Program-made: the position numbers and the translations under genes
The notes under the pieces: generated by a model
What the model was told of the DNA's origin: nothing
Seen by the model: only the letters and a program-made list of their open reading frames with translations
The model's database searches: none
NCBI RefSeq assembly: GCF_032362555.1
Contig: NC_083506.1
Span: 5,255,501 to 5,319,500, forward strand
Source of the DNA: Amyelois transitella
Taxonomy: Eukaryota; Arthropoda; Insecta; Lepidoptera; Pyralidae
Direction: 5' to 3'
Length of the DNA stretch: 64,000 nucleotides
Shown here: piece after piece, positions 24,701-36,306 of the stretch
How the letters are laid out: every line of letters starts with the position of its first letter
How positions within the stretch are numbered: position 1 is the first letter of the stretch

Positions 24701-26094
24701 TGTCTCTTTGAGATTCCATTTTGTAGTCATCATTGAGCCCGTCCACCTGAAATTAATAGCTTCATATTATTTTCATTTAACTTACAGGTAGTAAGCCTGT
24801 AAAAAAATTAATATAATTTCCATGCTGTAAGTATTTTAATGTGCCACCTCTTTTCTACCTGCTCAGATTGTACAAGCCTACAAAAATTTACAGGTGACCA
24901 CATTTAGTATTATGATAATACATGCTTTTATATTAAGAGAGACTGGTAATTGAAATAAATATAGTAAAGTTAATGATAAGAGGATAAATGAAAGCAGGTT
25001 GTTTAAGCAAATATACAAAGGAAGTGTGAATGGGACTGTTGCAGTGGGAAGGCCTAAGTACGAACATACCTTGATCAAATCAGACGTTCTAGCAAAATGT
25101 CTGGTCAAGAGTACCCAAAACCAACAAACTTGCATGAAGAGAGTTATGAATGTGGATGAAGCAAAAGGAGTACCCAGGGATCATGGCAAGTGGAAGGATG
25201 TGGTATCTGCCTACTCCACTGGGAAGGAGGCATGATTTATGTATGTATGTATAAGTGATAAAACTAGCTATGAAGATATAAAGTCTTTTACTAAAAGTCA
25301 AACAAACCTTATGTATGAACACTTCAAATTTGATATTGTTATTTACTCTATATGCTTTGGTAACTGTAAGCTGCAGCTTGTCCAAGGCATCTTGATAATC
25401 ATCCTGCAAAAACAAAAATATTATTTATGAAATAAAGTTTCAACATTACATAACTATATGAACTTAGTTTTGTAATACCTGAGCATCTATTACGAACACC
25501 AAAGCTCCGCAGCCTCCAAATATAGTATCAGAATCAAAGGTGGCATCAAAAAAATCAATTTGACCTGGGAAATCCCAGATTTGGAACTGCACAAAACTAC
25601 TGTTGTTGATGTCATCTTTCACAATTTTATTTGTGGACTCCAGGAACAAGGTTTCATTTGGTGACATTTTATGGAATACCACTTTTTGAATTGATGATTT
25701 TCCAGACCTTTTAAAAGTAAATACTTAAATTAGTATACTTATATACTATTTTTACAAATTTTGAAGTATTGTTTTAAAGAAATACATTTTTTGAAGGTAG
25801 CCAAAAATTTACTATGACTTCTTATGCTAAGTTTATTTAATAGACCACTATACTTATAATGAATACAACCTTCTAAGTCCCATAAGAAGAATACGTGGTT
25901 TATGATCCTCTTGAAGTGATGCATTGTCACCTTCCCCATTCTGTTCAAAAGGTCCATAACTAAAGTCCTTGGGGAATGAACTTCCATAACTAGGTTCATC
26001 TTGATAACTCTAAATCAATCGTTTCGGAATTAAATAGAGAAAAGTATAATAGATTAATAGATAAGAACATATCATAAACAAGACTGCTTACCAT
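15798..26094 (-). CDS. RagC-D: Ras-related GTP-binding protein RagC/D
   Basis: RagC/D pairs with RagA/B on the lysosome and recruits mTORC1 when amino acids are present. Exons on the minus strand: 26094-26092, 26009-25870, 25707-25479, 25403-25308, 24746-24528, 24300-24158, 23840-23692 and 15985-15798. All joins keep phase and give 388 residues (human RagC 399). GTPase motifs: G1 GLRRSGKS, formed across the exon 2/3 join; switch segment [13 protein letters not shown]3 WDFPGQ; G4 HKVDG across exons 4/5. The C-terminal roadblock-like half includes [17 protein letters not shown] and [20 protein letters not shown]. The last exon starts with the conserved [14 protein letters not shown]. The first coding exon is the ATG alone, followed at once by GTAAGC. 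The last intron is 7.7 kb and contains a LINE and another element; intron 4 holds a LINE fragment. The coding sequence looks intact. Confidence 0.96.
16090..19205 (+). mobile_element. Nearly full-length RTE-type LINE
   Basis: One non-LTR retrotransposon inserted in the last RagC/D intron, on the opposite strand to that gene. The 5' boundary (about 16,090) is estimated from an in-frame leader upstream of the first ATG. The 3' end is a (TATG)n run at about 19,178-19,205. It encodes an endonuclease and reverse transcriptase in one frame, broken once. It has no poly(A) tail, as expected for RTE elements. Several 5'-truncated relatives occur elsewhere in the window. Confidence 0.9.
16153..19174 (+). 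pseudogene. LINE endonuclease-reverse transcriptase, one frameshift
   Basis: The N-terminal AP-endonuclease region has [11 protein letters not shown], the VNETK metal-site box, IMLGDFNGW and the GIDSDHLLV active-site box. The reverse transcriptase follows, with [44 protein letters not shown] and catalytic YADD (about 18,345). The C-terminal zinc-less region ends in [19 protein letters not shown]. The frame changes between VRQGCV and SPWLFNLF, near 18,240. Compared with the family motif QGCVxSPWLFN, about five bases look missing (inference). Apart from that shift, about a thousand codons are open, which suggests a recent insertion. RTE clade is inferred from the single-ORF layout, RT motifs and microsatellite tail. 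Confidence 0.9.
19756..21604 (+). mobile_element. Element with inverted-repeat flanks and transposase-like gene
   Basis: The coding region at 19,868-21,519 is flanked by an imperfect inverted repeat. The left copy is ggcaatactacgtgtagttt at 19,756-19,775, and its counterpart lies at 21,580-21,604. This suggests a DNA element, but I did not find certain target-site duplications, and the true ends may lie farther out. It sits in the last RagC/D intron, 0.6 kb downstream of the LINE. The family is not resolved. Confidence 0.6.
19868..21519 (+). pseudogene. Zinc-binding, transposase-like protein of a repeated arthropod family
   Basis: About 550 codons in one frame, interrupted once near the 3' end. 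The N-terminus has a CYIC...CKLC pair set that looks like a zinc-binding module. The middle has a segment like [16 protein letters not shown], then [20 protein letters not shown] followed by [11 protein letters not shown]. Later come [19 protein letters not shown] and, at the C-terminus, a conserved [11 protein letters not shown]. From memory, this architecture occurs in many near-identical copies across arthropod genomes, usually annotated as uncharacterised. The spaced Asp, Asp and Glu residues in these blocks would suit an RNase H-like DDE nuclease (inference). I cannot assign a superfamily. Expression as a host gene is unlikely given the interruption. Confidence 0.7.
22009..22056. repeat. 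Perfect inverted repeat, 19-bp arms
   Basis: Arms 22009-22027 and 22038-22056 are exact reverse complements with a 10-nt centre (aagagcaccc). The arms are almost pure A/T. Confidence 0.85.
22072..22270. repeat. Unnamed dispersed repeat, copy 1
   Basis: It shares the blocks cgccagcaa, ggatccgattgaaagtaac, gtatttgatgga and ttgtgcagaa with a second copy at 55,845-56,130, in the same order and orientation. Neither copy codes for protein. The family and true ends are unknown. Confidence 0.65.
22745..22990 (+). repeat. SINE, near full length (TATG-tailed family)
   Basis: The best forward copy in the window. It starts gtgtggttcccggcaccaat and runs through catggatgtcgtaaaaggcg, gatgggctagcaacctgtca and tctaccccgcaagggatata to a short atgtatg tail. 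It is about 245 bp long. Confidence 0.9.
24965..25255 (+). repeat. RTE LINE 3' fragment, about 290 bp
   Basis: It encodes remnants of the LINE C-terminus ([47 protein letters not shown]) and ends in tatgtatgtat. It lies in intron 4 of RagC/D, antisense to that gene. Confidence 0.9.
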
Positions 26095-28190
26095 GTTCGA
26101 CGTTTCAATTTAAGAAGTTACTGGAAAATAATTACAGCTTCATAATTAAGCCTAAATTACCAATGTTCCGTGCAAATACAAACAAAATATTATTTACTAA
26201 CTAGCACTACCTATGGGATTTATAATTTTTTTTAGACGAAACGCAAGCAATATACGAATATGCAACAATCATTTGATTGAAATGACATTTGTTAACTTGA
26301 CATGACATGCACATTGATTGACAACACATGACATTTTAAGTAATTAAAAAATAAATTTAACATTAATTAATATTGTTTTGATGTTGTATAATTAGTTTGT
26401 AATGATATTTTAAAAAAAACATAGTCATGAATGAAAAGCGCAAGCATACATAATGTTAGATAAAATTAAAACTATGTTAATGTTAGATTTTAAAATGTAT
26501 TTATTTATTTAATTAAAAATCAGAGAATGGAGAACTGCAAAGATGATAATGTTATTATAAAGGCAGCTGTGGGGAAACGTTTTCTTCGAAAATTAAGAAA
26601 TCGTTTTCTGATAGTGTTACCAACATACCACCTTTTTTTCATTTTAGTCTCGTTTCTAAACAATCGCCCATTTAATCGGTAGTTGAGGAATAATAAATAT
26701 GTAATAATATATCTGAGCTGAGGAAGTAGCTTTTGCATAGTCTAAATTTATAACATTAATGTTTTACAAAACTTAATGGTTTTGCTTAAAGATCTTTAGC
26801 CCCTTTTCATCGAAACAGTTGGCAAAAGTGGACAGTGACACTGACAGTAGGTACCTACTGTCTGCAGCAATACCTACCTGAATTAGTTTTGTGCCTATGG
26901 TTTTTGTAATGTTTGTGTAGTGAAAACTGAACTAGAAAAGAATTATCAAGGAAAATAAAATATAACTCTGATTCTCGGAAAAGTTTGTTTTCCTTTGATA
27001 ACTGACTGATATGAGAGACATTTTTGAAATCTGAACAATTTTATTTCGTTTCACTGTAAGTACCCAAATTATATTTTATCGATTTAATTAAACATCAGTA
27101 TATTGTACAACTACTACCTTAGAATACTGACATTCTAAGGTTGGACAAGCTTTAATCTTTGTGAGGAATGTTCATTATTGTGCCGTCCTTATTGCTGTCG
27201 GAGCATTAGAATAGGACCACTTATACCACATTTACCAATAGGACTTTGTGCAATCCGCTTGTCTTCCTGTGCAGATTGTACACATAAAGGTACACAAAAT
27301 ATAATCACGTATAGTCATACGTCACGATAGGGCCAATTGTCTTTTGAAAAGATTATGACCACATTAACCTGTAGGACTCAATGAAGTAATTGAGAAATAA
27401 CAGATGTTGAAGTTAATTTTGATAACAGATTAAAGATTTTTTAACCTACTACTATCTCTGAATAAGAATTACCTACCAGTAAAAGTTAAAAAGTATTTTT
27501 TCTGACTAACTAAAATTTAACAGATAACCAAATTAATAAAAAGAAAAACCATTCACTAAATTCCATCAGAATCTGTTCAGTAGTTTTTGCTCAAATTAGT
27601 AACAAGCACACATCAGAAACACAAAGGTTCTCACCATTAATAGGAATAATTTATTATTAATAATTAATGAATTAAGAAATAGGAAGTAAGGTAATAAAGC
27701 AGTTTAAGTTTAAATAAAAAGGGTTTAGGTATCTTAAACTTAAGGTTAATTAAGATTTCTTGCCACCAAACCAAAAAGCAAAATTAACTTTGGCTATCAT
27801 CAGCCACACCACTCATAAAAAATGAATCAATAAGGAATTGCTTAAATTGAAGAGATCAATATCTACCTTTGATATAATTTGGTTGTATAGATTACCAGTT
27901 TAATAAAGATTCAGTTCAGAAGAAGTGGTCGGAAACTGCACTGCAGCATTTCAATGTCAACTTAGAAGTTATTCAAACTTAGATTAGAAATGTGGACAAG
28001 ATAATACATTATTATGATTAATTGATTTATACAAAATGTTAATAATAAAATATATGATTTTATATGGAATGGCAATTTTAAATAAATTGACGTACTTACA
28101 GAGTGTACAGAATTTTGATATAAGTTCAAATCAAACTACAAATCTTTACCTGGTTTCTGCACCAAGCCAGATGTTTTCTTAACTTTAATT
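26095..28190. other. AT-rich intergenic DNA upstream of RagC/D
   Basis: The RagC/D promoter must lie at the left edge. No other exon is visible. A piece near 27,545-27,660 resembles the antisense of the repeat at 39.1 kb (ctgttcagtagtttttgctc, then cacacatcagaaacaca). Confidence 0.5.
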
Positions 28191-28199
28191 ATAACTATA

Positions 28200-28640
28200 A
28201 TAAAGGCGTACGTGATAACCCCATCACCCTCTGTGGAAGGGTTTCCTTCCCAGTGCAGGCAGCCTCCGCGGGTTGGCTTGTGGCGAAGCCGTTGGTGAGT
28301 GGCGACACTACGGACCCTACCTCCTGGGGAACATACAGACATATGCTATTCACACACATACACAGTGACACTATCCCCGCCTCTGGCTTGCCTTGGCCGG
28401 CCAGAAAGAGTGGAGTCGCAAGAGCAGATCCTATGCTCCAGGATGAACGTGTATTGCATGTAATAGCGGGGAACATGACCCAGACCAAGTTAATCCCTCC
28501 CTGGCAATAGTTTGGCAGCTGTGGAGGGCTGTCCGTTGTTGGATCCCAATGGTTCATCAAGGGGCAGATCTTCATAGCTGCACTCAATAGTTTTAGGATG
28601 GCCACAATTCTTGAGATATAGGTGTACGAATTCAAATTTT
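28200..28640. other. GC-rich island of unknown origin
   Basis: About 440 bp are clearly richer in GC than the surrounding DNA, with sharp edges. The minus strand is open in more than one frame; one frame reads protein-like (KTIECSYEDLPLDEPLGSNN) before it stops. No ATG-to-stop gene or splice-supported exon could be built. It may be a fragment of a mobile element or a retrocopy. I do not recognise it. Confidence 0.4.
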
Positions 28641-29124
28641 ACATTTATATTTTACCTTTATATGGCAGTAAAAAATTTTATGGATTTTGAATAAATAATG
28701 GAATGAAAACTTGTATTTCATCACAAATTCCAAGTTTTTAAAAGCTTTCCTAATTATATTGTTTATGTAATCATCAAATAATAATTCCGAATCGTAAAAC
28801 TTATACGTCCAAATTTCGAATGCCAGACAGTTTAATTCAGTGCTTTTAAAAAAATATTCAGACTCTTCTGTTTATGTGAAATTGTAACAATTGTAAATTT
28901 GTTAGTGTTTAAGTCTTAACGTTTATAAGTACATATAAACGTTATAGTTTATAGTCAAATAGTTGGTCCATGTCCTGATGAAGAAGATTGACGTCAGCGC
29001 TGAATCAAACCGTTTATGTTACTTTCATGTCTTAAGTATTATATAGGAGAATGTGAATGTGATGATTTAAGGTAAACTATTAATAAGTAATAATAATAAA
29101 TATAAACGGGACCAATTACGAGTA

Positions 29125-29345
29125 AGTACACAGTTTGAGTAAGCCTCGCAGTAAGTTCGAGACTTGTGTTGCGAAATACAAATTCAACGAGATACTGTAT
29201 TTTATAATAAATACTTATATAGATAAACATTCAAGACCCAGGCCAATCAGAAAAAGTTCTTTTCTCATCATGCCCTGGCCGGCATTCGAACCCGGGACCT
29301 ACGGTGTCATAGACAAGCGTACTACCGCTGCGCCACAGAGGCCGT
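29125..29345 (-). repeat. tRNA-derived SINE, near complete
   Basis: On the minus strand it starts with a tRNA-like head: tgtggcgcagcggtagtacg (A-box region) and gtcccgggttcgaatgcc (B box). The body follows with gaactttttctgattggcct and a tail region reading tagta/gttgaatttgtatttcgca. A partial copy of the tail occurs at 59,838-59,915. Confidence 0.85.
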
Positions 29346-29565
29346 TAAATTAATGTAATAAACACAGTAAAAAGTAGAGGACATATTAGGGATCATTGCG
29401 GAACTCCATTTGGAATAGGGTCCTAACTAAAAAAATTATAATAACTGATCATCATAGTCTGTGATCTATTCTCAAGATACGTCACGAACCATCTACCACG
29501 AAAGATTACCATGAATGCCTTAACAGTATTGTTTCCGAATAGTATTTATATAATAAGACTTATTT

Positions 29566-29640
29566 GCCGTGTGGTTCCCGGTACCAATAAAAAAAGAATA
29601 GGACCACTCCATCTCATTCCCATGGATGTCGTAAAAGGTT
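29566..29640 (+). repeat. SINE 5' fragment (TATG-tailed family)
   Basis: It holds only the first 75 bp of the family, from gccgtgtggttcccggtacc to catggatgtcgtaaaagg. Loss of the 3' part is unusual for a retrotransposed copy and implies later deletion. Confidence 0.85.
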
Positions 29641-29981
29641 GCGAAAAAAGGGGGTCAAAGGATGAAAGATTGTCAGTGAACTTTATGGCAATCGAAGTTG
29701 CAGGCAACAGCTTGTATGTAATTATTTTGATATGACTTTTCAAAAACATGTTTTTGTTTTTCCGCGTGCACACATGATTACTATTTATTAGAATACGCGA
29801 AGGCCGACCGAATGATAACGTTTGTTTATGCGCACACGCATATACAATAGTTTTCATATTGAAGGCGCTTCTGGTAATCTAATATTTATCACAATAGCTG
29901 TACCGTTCATTATACATCGCCTTAGCAATGTTTATCGCATTGCGAACTAAAGCGCCTTGTCGGTTTAAATAATACGCAACA

Positions 29982-31682
29982 CCCAGCCAACACATAAGCT
30001 AGATAATAGCGAAAATATACCACAATAAGCAGTGTCAAGCTTTATTCATTATGTATTACAGCTGACGTTATGGCTTAATTTTGAATAAGAGAGTTCTTAA
30101 ATTAAAATAATGTTGTAAGCTTACTAAATTCTGCATAAAGTTCGCGTTATTTTTTCAAGCTGAATAATAATCAAGAGTAGTATCTGCTAAACAAGCGATA
30201 TTCAAATAAAAGTAATTGAAACAGCTATTATCTGCACATTAGCTGAAATTTTTGCATTGACCTGTATAAAATTTTAAAGCAAAGCAGTTAAACAGCAAAA
30301 CGCTGAATATTAGACGAAATACTTTCTTTAAGCTGTATAGTGTACGAAATGGTACTAATTTATTCAGATGCTGAATAATTTAGATATTTTCTTCTTTACA
30401 CAGCTAACTTCTGCAAAATTGAAAATAAACTCCTTGTTTTACCAAACTTATAGCGCTATAAGCGTACAATTGTATTTAATACTTTCTTTAAGCTGTATAG
30501 TGTAAGAAATTGTACTAATTTATTCAGATGCTGAATAATTAAAATGTTTTCTTCTTAACACAGCTAACTTCTGCAAAATTGAAAATAAACTCCTTGTTTT
30601 ACCAAACTTATAGCGCTATAAGCGTACAATTGTATTTAATACTTTCTTTAAGCTGTATAGTGTAAGAAATTGTACTAATTTATTCAGATGCTGAATAATT
30701 AAAATGTTTTCTTCTTAACACGGCTAACTTCTGCAAAATTGAAAATAAACTCCTTGTTTTACCAAACTTATAGCGCTATAAGCATACAATTGTCTTTATG
30801 TTAAACTTAAAACAATATCAGTTACAAATGTGGGTATCTTAAGCAGCAAATAACTGATTAGTTGAAGATATCGTATGTTTATATCCAGATATTTCACCAT
30901 TTTGTGACAAAATCAACAATATGCCGCCTTCCGCCATTAACTAACGTTCGACATAAACCTATTTTTATAAATCCTCAACATTTATCTTATGAAACACTTT
31001 GTTTAGTGAATAGGAAACATTATCAGTTATACAAAATTTGATTCTCATTACTTGCTGGGACTGACATTTGATAAAAAGTAAAGATCATTTAATTTAAATA
31101 TTATTTCATATTTGTTTACCTTTTAAAATGTAGCTTTATTTTGAGGCGCTCAAAAAATGTATAATGATCATGTTGATAATTCACAGTAAAGTGCCATGCG
31201 TTTATATAATTCACCTTAAACTTACTTAAAATGTATGAAATCATTCACTTATCAAATTTTTGAAGACGTGATCGGCGACCATTTACAATATTTTGAACTA
31301 AGTGACACAAATTAATCCCGTCACAATGAAAAATACTTTTTACTTGCATAATTTCTTTGTAAAACTCCAAAGATCGGAATTTGGTATATCATTTGAATAT
31401 CTGAACTCACAAATTAACAACTGCATAAAAGATGTATAATTTCTGGACTAAAGAAAAATCAGAATTTATGCAGAAGATATTCAGTGTGTCGTACATTTAT
31501 TCAGCTGCTATGTGGCTATTAATCAACTGTTAACCAAATTGAAGCAAGATATTTTGTGCCCAAATTGCTTGAATATCACTTGTATAAGCGCTTACACAGA
31601 AGTTATACAAATACTTTATCCAGCTTAAAGTTAAAATATTGCTTTTACGCAAAATTTATACAGCTATACTGTGTTGGCTGGG
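29982..31682. mobile_element. Non-coding 1.7 kb element with 13-bp terminal inverted repeats
   Basis: The ends are exact inverted repeats: cccagccaacaca at 29,982-29,994 and its complement at 31,670-31,682. The interior is AT-rich, has no open frame, and is dotted with gctgaat/attcagc motifs in both orientations plus a 160-bp triplication. This fits a non-autonomous DNA transposon. A clear target-site duplication was not found, so the superfamily is open. Confidence 0.7.
30321..30797. repeat. 160-bp unit in three tandem copies
   Basis: Units start at 30,321, 30,481 and 30,641 (each beginning actttctttaagctgtatag). The second and third are nearly identical; the first is more diverged. All lie inside the 1.7 kb inverted-repeat element. 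Confidence 0.92.
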
Positions 31683-32740
31683 CAGGTATTGCGCGCCACC
31701 GCTGTCGCATCTATTTTGCAAATTGAAAATACTACGTCATGGTGACACACCCTTTTCTGGTCTCATAAGGTGACAATATAATCCCAATCCTAAAACATTC
31801 TGTAAAAGTAGATTGTTCTAAGACATGTTTGATCAAAAGAAGGAAATCCGATGTCGGCGAATATACCCGAGTGAAAGCTATATTTATGACATTGATAAAG
31901 AATATTTATTATTTAATCGAGATTGTTCTTAGTTTTATCCCCGATGCAAAAAAGATATTTGTTTTAAGTGTGCACCCGTGTGTCAGTCCTATAAAAAGTA
32001 TGAAATAAAAATTAAATTTAAAATAACCGCGGCACAAATTTTTGTGTAAAAGGTAAAAAATTATAAAAGAGCTCAATCAGGTACTTTAGTATATATTAAG
32101 TAATAATTATTAAGAAATACTCCAAACCTAAAAAATCACAAATATTTAGTCTATCCTGTCTAAGCAATTTGCTCTAATACAATTTTTTTTATAAATCTTG
32201 AGTCAAAAATGTGATCTTATAAAAAAGTCGTAGATAATAAAATATTATCTACGAGCAATCTCCACAACGGGACCTATTTCTTAAAAAATATTACTTAATA
32301 CATACTAACGTACCAGATTGAGTTTAATTTATAATTTTCTTATTTTTAAAGGGAACTTAAATTTATTTCGGGATTTATTTTAATATTTTTTTGAGTAAAC
32401 AAGCTGCTTCATCGAGACATGGCTAGTTTCTTACAGAATGTTAAAATAAAAAATTTTGAAAATAAATTCTTCAGGGTCCTCAAGCTCCCATACAAGTGGA
32501 GTTTTTCTTTTTATTTACCCATTCGTTAATTGAAAAACGAAAACATCAATATTATTTTTTATTGTGTAGTAGGTTTAAAGAATTACCGATATGATAACAT
32601 CTCATATTTAGTTTTATGTACTAACTTAAGAAGGTTATAGGGTCTCATAATATGATCAATGATAAAAGTATCCGACATTGCGTGTTGAAGTAAATACTTT
32701 CGCAAGTGGTACGATATCACGCCATGCCACGCGATACGTT
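31683..32740. other. Intergenic AT-rich DNA
   Basis: No exon, RNA gene or strong repeat is seen. A small 11-bp-arm hairpin lies near 32,230-32,256. Confidence 0.5.
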
Positions 32741-32744
32741 GTCA

Positions 32745-33115
32745 TAGTGCTGCGCGGTCTGACTGGTTGTGTTGTGTTGTGCGGCGGGTGAAGGCGTAGC
32801 ACGTGGTTGCGTTGGCTTGTATATTACACCTATAAATTATATATGTATGTGTAGTGTGTCTGAGTGTGTCCGATCGCCATACCATTTTATCAACATCCGT
32901 TGTGCTGGTGACGTCACGCAACGTCAGCCGGCCGATTGAGCTCATAACAACAGTACAGTGGTAGAATCCGCGCGAACTCCACGCGCTGAAATCTTGCCAA
33001 ACGGTTTCAACTGTGTGATTCGAGAAATTACAGCTGATAAACGTGGATTGATCATATGAAACAGTTTTGTGCATAAGGATCTCTTAAAATTTATAAACGT
33101 AACTGAACCCATGAG
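32745..33115 (+). promoter_or_regulatory. Possible lipin promoter and non-coding first exon
   Basis: A locally GC-rich segment in AT-rich surroundings contains a perfect CRE-like tgacgtca (near 32,909) followed by cgtcagccggcc. It is followed by a splice-donor-like site at 33,115 (cccatgag/gttagt). The next + strand exon with a strong acceptor is the lipin start exon at 36,174. A non-coding first exon here is inference; no transcript evidence is available. Confidence 0.3.
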
Positions 33116-36100
33116 GTTAGTAATATACCTATAACTTATCCAAATTGAATTATATTGCTTACCTACCTTTCTATCTAACTTTGCTACTATTTTACGCTTG
33201 TTGCTAGGACCTTTTAAAAGTTGCACTAACGTTAGTTTCTTTATTTAATATATTAATTATGTCTAATTTTCCAATTAGAGAAGCGTTTTCTGCACTTTTG
33301 AAGTTTTGTGCAGTCGTTGGACCCAGATGACATATAAAGTGAAACATGTTCTTTGTTAGCTGCAGCTGCTATGTTTAATATTCCTTAGTAACAGAAGAGA
33401 ATCGTTGGTATAATGCTTCACGATCAAGCTGGTTCCTTATACTTACCTATCTTTAAGGATTATACCTTTTATCATATTCGCGTTATAAATTACTATTATC
33501 ATCATTTAATCATGACTATTTTCATCTACACTTTTTTATATAATTATAGTTTTTTTTCTACAATATATTAAGATCGCTCGAATCATTAATATTTCATTGA
33601 CTAGCTCATGTACCTATAATTCCGCAAGTCGCCTCTGAATATTTTGTATCGTATTACTTTTATTGAAAAGACATTGGTCTTTTCCTGTAATTTTGTTAGT
33701 TATTCCAAGCATATCCGAGGAAATTATCGTTAACTGAATTGTATACGAAATTGAAAATACGCTGTTATGTTTTAGGTAGCAATGTCTAGATCACACTACA
33801 AGGAATAAATGAGTCACGGTTTTGTTGACAATGAAAAATTTGAATTTTACCTTGACTGGATTACTCGGGAACCAGTTGTCTGTTCATCAATTGGAACATA
33901 AACAACTTGATCACGCATCATTTTTTCAAATAGGTAGGTTTTGAGTTAACATATAGTTTCCATAGTCTTTCTCCAATGTTTGGCGTTTTTTATCCTTTGC
34001 CATTGCACTTCCGGCCCGAAGTCCGCTTTCATTTCTCTCCTCTTTGACCTCCTAAGCTTTGACTCTACAAACAGGTATATCATCCAATTATGAAGGATTT
34101 ACAAAAAAAAAAACAAACCATTTAACATTGCTCCAAATTCATTATTTGAAGCCAGGGAAATAACATCGATTCTGCAATTATTGATACCTTGCGATTATAA
34201 TCTTTCAGACTATTCGATCGCATGTACAGACACGTGAAGGTCTAATAACCTTCGTTATATAAAATAGTATCGTAAGACTTCATTCTTTATGTGTATATAG
34301 TAAAAAATATATTGTTTACGTGAAATTGGTGTCGTATTTCAAGGCGGGTAAATCAAACATTGAGTAAAAATGGGATTCAATTTAATCTGGAACCTTTTAA
34401 AAAAGATTGTGGTTAGATAGGGTTTTTTAAAAGCAATAAGTGAAATTTATGAATTGACTGATGTAATGAAAACTGGCCAAGTATAACAGCTAATAAATAA
34501 CAGCAATTGGTTTCTAATAAAGCAAAGACATGAGAGTTTAATACTTGTTTATCATGTTATTTTGCTCTTATAAATACATTTTTGAATTTTGCATAGAACT
34601 TTTTGCATATATTATTCATGAACATTTATATGAGATTACGAAGTCTGTTATTCATGCAGTTGGTGTATCTTTGTATGGGGATTCCCCTTTTTTTTTAACT
34701 TTTTCTTTAGATTTTTTCTACGCTTACACACAATTATCGAGCTAAATTCCTAATTTCATCCTTGTAGGTCATCTGAAAGTAGGTTAGCTTTAGGTTCTAT
34801 TAAGTCAGTCAATGCCAAAATTAACGACATTTTGACCTTCATATCTTTATAACCGTTTAAGCAAGCTTCATGAAATTTGGGCTTCATATTATCCTTAAAG
34901 ACATAATCAAACACACGTGGTTGCATAAGTTTTATAGAGGGGTGAAAAGTGCCACCTAGTGGATCGTGTAATATTACACTCGGCGCTACCTACCAGTTCC
35001 TTTGATTGAACTTAGCTTGACACGCTGCCGCGTGTCCAGATCTGTTTGCCAGATGATTTTTTTTTTAAATTGTTAATTTTACTAGTAAAACATAGTTGCT
35101 CAACAATATTATTCTTTGCCTATTAGGTGCCTAGTTGTATTAGGAAGTCAGATTTGAAAATCTTTACATGGTGTTTGCAATTACTTCATAACATGTAAAC
35201 ATTTAATCTTAACTTGAAATTCTAAGCGTGCTGCATTTATTTCAAATGTGTCATTTGTTTAGTGTCTGTATATACGAGTATAATTTTACAGCAAAAATAT
35301 ATTTTGTATAAGTGCCAAATTTATATTTTGGTTAGTCTCTTCGAAATGTGAACGGAGGGACTATTGTATGGCTATTTTAGCGGATTAGTCACTTCTACTA
35401 TTACTAAGTGCCGTGTCGGGGGGGCAGAGTCCCCGATGAACCGGCAATCAATCACGCTACTACTGTGTGATATGTTTGGTTCTTGTTTCTCAAATGTAAT
35501 AGTTTTTCCCATGAAACTGATAGTTTTAAAGCGAATGAAATTGCTTTAAATACTACTACTACAAAATTAGTGTTAAACGTCACTTTTCCGTGTCATTGTT
35601 TTTAATTTATCTTTTGTTCTTTATCAGGCGCTACGTCAGTCAATGACCGGATTCGTTTGAATACATGCCTATATTCGTATATTTTGCATTGCTCGTTATT
35701 TGTGAAGTCCATATTCTATTCTCGACTGCGCCATTTGCTGTGTGCAATATTGAGCAATATCCTGTGTATGCTGCTTAAAACTGCAACGACCCAGTAATTT
35801 AAGTGATAGCTGCTCTTGAAATAATCGAAACACTTTTGTATAGTATCATTATTATTTTTGCTGATATTTTCCAAATTTTAATTACCACAAAAACTTCTAA
35901 AAAGGCGGCATAAATGTCAGCCCACCCTAAGTGCGTTTGCTGAAATTATCGAAATTCAAATAGTTGTTCTTGAACTATTAAATTGATCACGACGATAATC
36001 TAATCGAGATTTCGTAATGGCCAATGGCTTATCATTAATTTGTTTTAGTCACTTTATTGTCCTATATTTTACTTATAATTTTAGTAAGTTTACAATTTAT

Positions 36101-36173
36101 CTTTGTTACTTTTTAACATGGCGATTAACCTGTGCTTTGCAACGAAACCTCACAATTTTTTTTTTTGTTTCAG
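33116..36173. other. Presumed first lipin intron or intergenic DNA
   Basis: No coding exon is seen. Around 34,790-35,050 the sequence has the look of an old dispersed repeat, but no second copy was found in the window. Confidence 0.4.
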
Positions 36174-36306
36174 AACCGAGCTGCGTACTCAGTGGGGCTT
36201 CTCGCAATGGGTTAACTGTAAGAAGACTGAATTTAGTTTCAAGTGAACATAAACAAAACTTCAGTGTTAGTGTGTTAAGAAGTGCGTAAAAAAATACTCT
36301 GCAGCC

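Noticed and set aside
24999-25235. Short + strand frame ending [11 protein letters not shown]
   Set aside because: It is the 3' fragment of the RTE LINE, not a separate gene.
29270-29345. Possible tRNA gene on the minus strand
   Set aside because: A and B boxes are present, but the 3' half does not form a tRNA acceptor stem and a SINE body follows; a second tail copy at 59.8 kb shows it is a repeat.
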